A DNA stretch of 49,223 nt from Thermomicrobiaceae bacterium. Its GTDB lineage: Bacteria > Chloroflexota > Chloroflexia > Thermomicrobiales > Thermomicrobiaceae. Every line of letters begins with the position of its first letter. Positions within the stretch are counted from its first letter, which is position 1. The stretch covers positions 1 through 49,223 of the forward strand of contig JADBJL010000049.1 in the NCBI GenBank assembly GCA_014874455.1. The letters run 5' to 3'. The notes beneath the pieces were generated by a model that was not told where the DNA came from, did no database searches, and was given only the letters and a program-made list of their open reading frames with translations. Below, one piece after another: positions 44,266-49,223 of the stretch. Position numbers and translations under genes: made by a program.

Positions 44266-45885
44266 CTAACTCCTCTCCCGTCTCCCGGTGCACTCCTCGG
44301 CGTCGTGCCTCGGGAGCCGGAACTCGTAAAGGAAGTTGCCGTCCGGTACGAGGTACAGGTCGACGCCGGTGTCCAGCCGCCGGTGGAGCACCTGGCGCCC
44401 CTCCTGCCTGGCGATGCGCGCGAGGTCGCTCATGCTCGCCACCCGCACCCGCATCCGGGCCGGCGGCAGCTCCACGTCCCGCACCGCAACGATCATCGAG
44501 CCGTACCGGAGCCGAATGCGCTCCGCCTCGTCGCGCCTCAGGCGGGCAGCCAGCAGGCTAGCGGCAGCCGCGAGCCCCAGCAGGCTCGCGACCAGCCCGG
44601 CGATTGCGACAGCCTGGGCCGTCCTGACCGGTATGTCCACTCCAAGCAATCCCAGCCGCGCCGGCTGCGCGACCGGCTCGGCAACGCTGTGCGGCTCGCT
44701 ACGCACGAGCTCGCCGTCGAGCACCAGGTGGCTGCGATTCCAGGTCATGCGGAAGGGCGGCGCGTAGACCTCGTCCACCGGCTGGTCGCCGACGCGGCCG
44801 TGCACCCGGATCTCCGGGATCACCGTGAGCTGGTACGACCCCGGCTCGAATCCGGTCTCCTCCTCCACCACCGCGATCAGCGACCGCACCTGCGCGAGGT
44901 CGACCGGTACCCTCAACGTCAGCCCCGTGCCGCCGAAAGGCGCCGGCTCGACCAGCGGCAGCACCTTGCTCCAGCCGTCGGCGCCTGCCCGCACTTCGAG
45001 ATCGACCCGGTACTCCCCAGTGACGTAGGCCGGCTCTGGAGCGTTCAGGTCGTAGCGGATGTCGAGCAAGAGCCGCCGGGGTTCCCGGGTGTAGATCGCG
45101 GTTCCAGGCGCTGGCTGGTCTCGGGAGCCCGCTGGCGGCGCGGTTCCGGCAGGCTGCCCCACGGGGGCAGCCACGGGCGTCACCGGCCCGACCGTGCCTT
45201 CGGGGTAGAGCGTCGACGGCGCGACCTCGAGGGTATAGCTGAAGACAGCGGCGTGCTCGTAGCGGAGCCGATCGACCTGCTCGGTGCGCTGTAGGGGTTG
45301 CCGCAGCGCGTAGACCGCGAGCGCACCGAAGACGAGCGCCAGCGAGGCCGCCAGCGCCGCGGCGGCCAGCAGGTTCCCTAGCGTGCTCGACGCGATCCAT
45401 CCAGCTCGCTTGACCTTCATCCGTCTCCTCCGCCAGCGTCGTGCTCTGCCCAGACCAGGTAGCGAGATCAGCCCGAGGACGGCCACCAGGGCGGCGAAGT
45501 TCGCCGGCTCGCGGAGCCGCTGTACCCAGCGGCCCACGCGCGGCAGGCGCAGCCACAGCCGGCCGGCGATCTCCCGGGGCGCGGGCCGCCACTGGTCGTT
45601 GGAGTCGCGGTTGTCGCCCCGGAGCACATAGCCGCTCTCGGCCGTCCCGCCCACGATCCGGTGGATGACGAGGCCATCCTCCACTCGGAAGGCGACGATG
45701 TTTCCCACCTCATAGCTGTCCTGCCGCCGGGTGATGACCAGGTCGCCGGTATAGAGGGTGGGCTCCATGCTGGTGCCGGAGACGACGACGTAGGACGCCG
45801 GCCCGCCCAGCGAGGCGGGCCGGAGCAAGAAAAACCACGCCCAGAAGAGCGCGAACCCGATGGCCAGATACGCCCACCTCCGCAC
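44266..45885 (-). CDS. ER/SipW-type signal peptidase I fused to a DUF5305-like domain (539 aa)
   Basis: Residues 1-115 form a signal peptidase of the Ser/His type used by SipW, archaea and the ER: nucleophile Ser39 in S-G-T-S-M-E-P-T, His75 in V-I-H-R-I (where ordinary bacterial enzymes have lysine) and G-D-N-R-D (90-94). After membrane helices near 125-195, residues about 205-400 resemble archaeal DUF5305: F-S-Y-T-L-E-V-A-P-S-T-L-Y, G-T-V-G-P-V and W-S-K-V-L-P-L. Another helix (about 425-450) and a cytoplasmic tail follow. SipW enzymes process dedicated substrates such as TasA. GTG at 45885 follows GGAGGTAGAG. Confidence 0.85.
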   Translation of the reverse strand: MRRWAYLAIGFALFWAWFFLLRPASLGGPASYVVVSGTSMEPTLYTGDLVITRRQDSYEVGNIVAFRVEDGLVIHRIVGGTAESGYVLRGDNRDSNDQWRPAPREIAGRLWLRLPRVGRWVQRLREPANFAALVAVLGLISLPGLGRARRWRRRRMKVKRAGWIASSTLGNLLAAAALAASLALVFGALAVYALRQPLQRTEQVDRLRYEHAAVFSYTLEVAPSTLYPEGTVGPVTPVAAPVGQPAGTAPPAGSRDQPAPGTAIYTREPRRLLLDIRYDLNAPEPAYVTGEYRVDLEVRAGADGWSKVLPLVEPAPFGGTGLTLRVPVDLAQVRSLIAVVEEETGFEPGSYQLTVIPEIRVHGRVGDQPVDEVYAPPFRMTWNRSHLVLDGELVRSEPHSVAEPVAQPARLGLLGVDIPVRTAQAVAIAGLVASLLGLAAAASLLAARLRRDEAERIRLRYGSMIVAVRDVELPPARMRVRVASMSDLARIARQEGRQVLHRRLDTGVDLYLVPDGNFLYEFRLPRHDAEECTGRRERS

Positions 45886-46006
45886 CGCTCTACCTCCGGC
45901 GCCCGGTCACGTCACGCATGAGGGTCGGCCACTCTCCCTGGTGCCGGGCCTGGGTCGCTGCCCCGGGCCGGCAGGGCCACCGCCCCATCCCGGCTCTCCC
46001 TCCCAG

Positions 46007-46384
46007 CTACTTCTTGACCAGCAGGTGCACGTCGTAGACGTCCGACGCCTTGACGTCAGGAGAGGTGTCGACCGTCTCCGAAGTACTGTCGATGGTCGTC
46101 GACCCGCTGGCGATGTCGGAGCCGGTGCTACCAGTCAGCACCACCGTCAGTGTGTGCCCGTTACACCCCACCTTGTTGATCTGGCTGACGGTCACGCCGG
46201 TGACGTAGAGGTCGCCGCCGATGAGCTGTGTCTGCCAGGCGACCGTCACCCCGTCCTCGCAGACGAGGTCGACGTCCTCTCCGGCTTGCGCGTTGCCCGC
46301 GTCCACGCCGAGCCCCGCCGCGGCACCGAGGGCGGCTACCATCAGGGCGAGTACGAGGGCCAGCGATACCGGCCGTCGCGTCAT
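46007..46384 (-). CDS. Small secreted protein A, paralogue of its neighbour (125 aa)
   Basis: The signal peptide (S-L-A-L-V-L-A-L-M-V-A-A-L-G) leads to G-V-D-A-G-N-A-Q-A-G and a compact beta-rich domain with two cysteines (C-E-D-G-V and G-C-N-G-H). It ends in G-S-T-T-I-D-S, P-D-V-K-A-S-D-V-Y-D-V-H-L-L-V. It shares this whole plan with the next gene upstream. A location just before a SipW-type peptidase gene suggests a dedicated substrate, perhaps a TasA-like matrix or fibre subunit (inference). ATG at 46384 follows AGGAAGGAAAGAGG. Confidence 0.8.
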   Translation of the reverse strand: MTRRPVSLALVLALMVAALGAAAGLGVDAGNAQAGEDVDLVCEDGVTVAWQTQLIGGDLYVTGVTVSQINKVGCNGHTLTVVLTGSTGSDIASGSTTIDSTSETVDTSPDVKASDVYDVHLLVKK

Positions 46385-46482
46385 GGCCCTCTTTCCTTCC
46401 TCATACTGTCCTCGCTCGCGGGCCGGAGGGCGACGGCCCCCGCGAGAACCGTCGCCCCAGCCCGGTTACCGCTGACCGGCGG

Positions 46483-46857
46483 CTAGCTGATCAGCACGTG
46501 CACGTCGTAGACCTGCGACGCCTTGACGTGAGGGTAGGTGCCGACCTCCTCCGAATTACTGTCGATGGTCGTCGACCCGTCGGCGATGGGGCTTCCAGCG
46601 CTATCGGTCAGCCATACTGTCAGTGTTTGGTTGAAGCAGTCCTCATGGATGCCCGAGACGGTCACGCCGGTGACGTAGATGTCGCCATTCTGGAAGTTAG
46701 TCGTGAAGTCGACGGTCACGCCGTCCGTGTCGCATTCGAGATCCGTTACTGCACCGGCCTGGAGGTCGCCTGCATTCACATTGAGCGCGGCCGCGGCGCC
46801 GAAGGCGGCGACCGCCAGGGCCAGCACCAGCGCCAGCGATACAAACAGTCGCGTCAT
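46483..46857 (-). CDS. Small secreted protein B, tandem paralogue (124 aa)
   Basis: Same architecture as the 46007-46384 product: signal peptide, L-N-V-N-A-G-D-L-Q-A-G, C-D-T-D-G-V-T-V, G-D-I-Y-V-T-G-V-T-V-S, G-S-T-T-I-D-S-N-S-E and a terminal V-K-A-S-Q-V-Y-D-V-H-V-L-I. The N-x-N-A-G-x-L-Q-A-G and C-D-T-D-G-V pattern is one I associate with SipW-processed secreted proteins of Gram-positives and Chloroflexota (moderate confidence). ATG at 46857 with AGGAAGG upstream is chosen over a much longer in-frame extension of non-protein-like composition. Confidence 0.8.
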   Translation of the reverse strand: MTRLFVSLALVLALAVAAFGAAAALNVNAGDLQAGAVTDLECDTDGVTVDFTTNFQNGDIYVTGVTVSGIHEDCFNQTLTVWLTDSAGSPIADGSTTIDSNSEEVGTYPHVKASQVYDVHVLIS

Positions 46858-47158
46858 GGCTCTCGATCCTTCCTGGTCTCTCCCGCGGCCGCCCGAGCCC
46901 CCTCGCCAGCGGTCGCCCGGCGGAGGCCGGTTTCCGGCGGCCGCTCCCCCTTCCAGCGATCGACTCGCCCGCTGCAGGTCGGGATTGCTCGTCGATCGCT
47001 CGCCGTCTCGACCCGGCCCGCCCGTGCCTGATACAATCCCGCTCGGAGCGTGGCGATCAGGTGGCGAGCCTGATCCGGTTCCGACCCCGGGCAGCCCGCA
47101 TCTGCCTGGGGTCTTCTGGTGTCCCCTCTCGCGAGCCGCACCACCTCCCTTCGGGAGC
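46858..47158 (-). other. Gene-free leader of the secreted-protein genes
   Basis: About 300 bases without a recognisable gene. I see the ribosome-binding site at its left end and no clear promoter or hairpin. A promoter for the secreted-protein genes may lie here, but no good -35/-10 pair was found. Confidence 0.4.
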
Positions 47159-47791
47159 TCAGCCGGGTCGCACGCCGCCGGCCGCCGCCTCGGCCGCCAC
47201 CAGGATCCGCGCGCCCAGGCCCGGCCGCACCTCCACGAGCAGCCCCGCCTCCGCCAGCTTCCGCCGCAGGCGGAGCAGCCCCACTCGGTAGGCACTCTCG
47301 CTCGCGAAGCCGCCCCAGAGCACCTCCACCGCCCGCAGCCGATCCAGCGGGCCGCGGTGGGCCAGGAGCGCGTGCGCCAGCGCGCGCTCCTGCGGGCCGA
47401 GTCTTTTGGGCAACCGGCCCAGGACGGGCCGGAACGGGTGCTTCCGCAGGAGCGCTTCCAGCCGGGCCACGAGGAGGTCGTCCGGCTGCTCAGGCCGGAA
47501 GTAGGCCGCTGCCCCGGCGCGCAGCGCGACCAGCTCCGCCTGGCGGTCGTCTCGCCCGGCCACCACCACCGGCGCCCGCGTGGCAGTGGCCAGCGCCGGG
47601 AGCAGCCCAGGGCTCGCCGCCAGCGCCGCATCGGTCAACACGACCACCAGCGCCGCCGTGCTCAGCGCCGCCCGCCGGGCCTCGGCCGGCGACGACCGGC
47701 AGACCTGCCACCCCGTCCCGGCGAGCGCCCGCTGGAGCCGGTCGCCCCAGGTGCTCTGGCCAGTTGGCTCGACGACGAGCAGGAGCTTCAT
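47159..47791 (-). CDS. OmpR-like regulator with degenerate receiver (210 aa)
   Basis: Residues 1-115 have the receiver fold outline (M-K-L-L-L-V-V-E, L-V-V-V-L-T-D, A-P-V-V-V-A-G-R, A-L-R-A-G-A-A-A-Y). The acidic pocket is incomplete and the switch lysine is replaced (F-R-P-E). The C-terminal 90 residues look like a winged helix: R-L-G-P-Q-E-R-A-L-A-H-A-L-L, V-E-V-L-W-G-G, Y-R-V-G-L-L-R-L-R-R-K-L and L-G-A-R-I. Phosphorylation-independent control is likely. No histidine kinase is adjacent. ATG at 47791 has a poor ribosome-binding site. Confidence 0.75.
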   Translation of the reverse strand: MKLLLVVEPTGQSTWGDRLQRALAGTGWQVCRSSPAEARRAALSTAALVVVLTDAALAASPGLLPALATATRAPVVVAGRDDRQAELVALRAGAAAYFRPEQPDDLLVARLEALLRKHPFRPVLGRLPKRLGPQERALAHALLAHRGPLDRLRAVEVLWGGFASESAYRVGLLRLRRKLAEAGLLVEVRPGLGARILVAAEAAAGGVRPG

Positions 47792-47908
47792 GGGAGCGAA
47801 ACCCGACTGAAACTGGACTCCCCGTACCCAAATCCAGTGTGGATCACGACCGTGAATTCGGCGTGGACAGCCGGTGACAGCGCCGTTACACCCTTCGCAG
47901 GCCAGCGG

Positions 47909-48664
47909 TTACCCCAGCCAGCTCAGGCAGGCCTGGGCAAAGGCCGCCGCGAGAGGCCCGGCCAGGGTTAGGGCTCGCGGGATCTGCTCCAGCGCATTCG
48001 GCGAACTTACCGGCTTCAGCCCGTAGCCGAGGCCCGGCCGGGCGATGATCTGGACGCCGGCCTCCGGGGCGAGCTTCTCGCGCAGCCGCTGGACGAACTT
48101 GCGCACGGTGGAGCGGTCGACCTCTTCCCCCTCCCAGACGAGCTCGATCAGCTCGTCGAAGCGCACGATCCGGCCCGAGCGGCTGGCCAGGGCGTGCAGC
48201 AGCCGGAACTCGCGCGGAGTCAGGGCGAGCGGGCGGTCGTCGACGAGCGCCTCCGCTGTCTCGGGCAGGAGCGTCAGGCGGCCGATCCGGATCCGGCGCT
48301 CCGCCTCGGTGCGCCGCAGGAGGGCCTGGATCCGGGCGAGGTAGAGGAGGGGCTCCGGTGGGAGCTCGTAGGCCTCGTCGGCGCCAGCGCGCAGCGCGAT
48401 GACCTGGGGCTCCGGGCCCAGGCGCTCGTCGCTGAGCGCCACCAGCGGCCCAGACCAGGCCGCTCGGATCTCCTGGATCAGCCGGGCAAAGTCGCGGGGA
48501 TAGGCAGCCAGATCCACGAACACCAATTCGGCTGTTTCGAGTTGTGGGACGGCCTCGTCGAGATCGGCGACTAGGTAGACCCAGGCATCGTCCCAGCGGC
48601 TCCGGAGGATGCGCCCTAGCAGCGTGGCGAGCGGCTGATCACGGCTGAAGAGCAGCACGTGCAT
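47909..48664 (-). CDS. OmpR/PhoB-family response regulator, atypical receiver (251 aa)
   Basis: The receiver domain (1-115) keeps a candidate phospho-acceptor Asp51 in V-F-V-D-L, but the conserved lysine is lost (Y-E-L-P-P-E where K-P is usual). The DNA-binding domain is clear: L-T-P-R-E-F-R-L-L-H-A-L-A, L-I-E-L-V-W-E-G, V-R-K-F-V-Q-R-L-R-E-K-L and G-L-G-Y-G-L. A short hydrophobic tail follows. ATG at 48664 with AAGGGG upstream is preferred over TTG at 48670. It is the first gene of the cassette. Confidence 0.85.
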   Translation of the reverse strand: MHVLLFSRDQPLATLLGRILRSRWDDAWVYLVADLDEAVPQLETAELVFVDLAAYPRDFARLIQEIRAAWSGPLVALSDERLGPEPQVIALRAGADEAYELPPEPLLYLARIQALLRRTEAERRIRIGRLTLLPETAEALVDDRPLALTPREFRLLHALASRSGRIVRFDELIELVWEGEEVDRSTVRKFVQRLREKLAPEAGVQIIARPGLGYGLKPVSSPNALEQIPRALTLAGPLAAAFAQACLSWLG

Positions 48665-48801
48665 CCCCAACCCCTTCCGCGCTCAACGCCGTCGCAAAGC
48701 CGCGTGGACAGCGCTTCCTGAGCCGGGAAAGCCGGCACACTGGCGATCATCTCGATCGAGATAACCGATACCCAGAACAGGTAGCCTAAGAGTCATTCGT
48801 A

Positions 48802-48849
48802 GTACGCTCGTCATAATACCATACCCCGAGTGATCGATAACGAGCGTAC
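48802..48849 (-). promoter_or_regulatory. Cassette promoter region with 10-bp inverted repeat
   Basis: GTACGCTCGT (48802-48811) and ACGAGCGTAC (48840-48849) are exact complements around an AT-rich core that contains, on the minus strand, an extended -10 box TGG-TATTAT (48821-48813). The repeat would flank the promoter about 150 bases upstream of the first regulator gene, so it is a candidate operator. Confidence 0.45.
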
Positions 48850-48936
48850 CGTCGTCGTAGGAACACAGGGGTTCCCGTTGGGCTCCTTTATGGGAGAGCG
48901 AGTGCGCAGCGGGAAGGCGGTACCCTGCCATGCTGC

Positions 48937-49200
48937 CCGGACGACCGCCCGGCCGCCCATACACAATGGTAGGGGCGAATGACCATTCGCCCCTACCGTC
49001 CCACAGGCCGGGTGTGGGCTGCCCTCACCCCCGTCCCCTCTCCCGCATCGTGCGGGAGACGGGGTGGCAACGCCGCCCTCACCCCCGGCCCCTCGCCCGC
49101 GCGGCGCGGGCGCGGGGTGCCCGAAGGTACCCTCGGCCTCGTCCCCGTTTCCGCATCGTGCGGGAGAGCGGTGGTGAAGCCGGGGTGAGGGAAGCGGCGA
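48937..49200. repeat. Intergenic hairpin repeat, copy 2, with serial GC hairpins
   Basis: Here the main inverted repeat is perfect: GGTAGGGGCGAATG (48968-48981), AC, CATTCGCCCCTACC (48984-48997). Then come the shared GTCCCACAGGCCGGGTGTGG and three successive GC hairpins of the type CTCCCGCATCGTGCGGGAG (near 49045, 49100 and 49165). The first 140 bases match 43146-43303 in the same orientation. The region contains no gene and runs to the window end. Confidence 0.75.
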
Positions 49201-49223
49201 GTGCCCTCACCTCGGGACTGAGT

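Noticed and set aside
46858-47631. Long N-terminal extension of small secreted protein B
   Set aside because: The extension overlaps the upstream regulator gene antiparallel in content terms, has Trp/Arg/Ser-rich non-protein-like composition, and an ATG with good ribosome-binding site and signal peptide exists at 46857.

Overview
This is a GC-rich, gene-dense window that looks like chromosome from a thermophilic or soil member of the Thermomicrobia (Chloroflexota, Sphaerobacter/Thermomicrobium-like). That placement is an inference. It rests on base composition, frequent GTG starts, TP-rich surface-protein linkers, the C-terminal domain of the polysaccharide deacetylase and a selenocysteine formate dehydrogenase. 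I saw no rRNA, tRNA, CRISPR array, phage or intact insertion sequence.

Layout. 1-5.6 kb: the N-terminal part of an FdrA-like protein (minus strand), divergent from a promoter-attenuator that precedes a CoxM/CoxS/CoxL-type molybdenum hydroxylase (form II motif) and a metal-dependent cyclase/amidohydrolase. 5.9-9.3 kb: a DapA/NanA-type lyase and proline dehydrogenase, surrounded by decaying pieces: a frameshifted macro-domain remnant and two 5'-truncated genes joined tail-out, as after a single deletion. 9.5-15.6 kb: GH127 arabinofuranosidase, polysaccharide deacetylase, LCP-family wall-polymer ligase, anchored cupredoxin and an SPW-repeat membrane protein. 15.7-21.4 kb: a Dpp-type ABC importer (binding protein and two permeases, no ATPase) with a PHP phosphoesterase, facing an RpiR-type regulator. 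21.4-26.5 kb: alpha/beta hydrolase and sucA-sucB (E1 and E2 of 2-oxoglutarate dehydrogenase). 26.7-30.4 kb: copper-type surface proteins, including a CopC-CopD-cytochrome c fusion.

30.9-34.9 kb holds what I consider the strongest regulatory find. An MFS transporter and a cation/proton antiporter-UspA-UreI-like operon diverge from one intergenic region, and each leader carries a fluoride (crcB-motif) riboswitch followed by a terminator hairpin. 35.1-40.3 kb: a three-gene formate dehydrogenase (FdnG-like alpha subunit with in-frame TGA = selenocysteine and a SECIS hairpin, four-cluster Fe-S subunit, NrfD-type membrane subunit). 40.5-43.1 kb: CmtR-like metal sensor with a perfect 20-bp operator and a P1B-type metal ATPase.

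43.3-48.7 kb is an unusual six-gene minus-strand cassette: two OmpR-like regulators, two paralogous small secreted proteins, an ER-type (Ser/His) signal peptidase I fused to a DUF5305-like ectodomain, and a TP-rich secreted protein. It is bracketed by two direct copies of a hairpin-bearing intergenic repeat. I infer a dedicated secretion or surface-fibre system, possibly mobile as a unit; its function is not established by the sequence.
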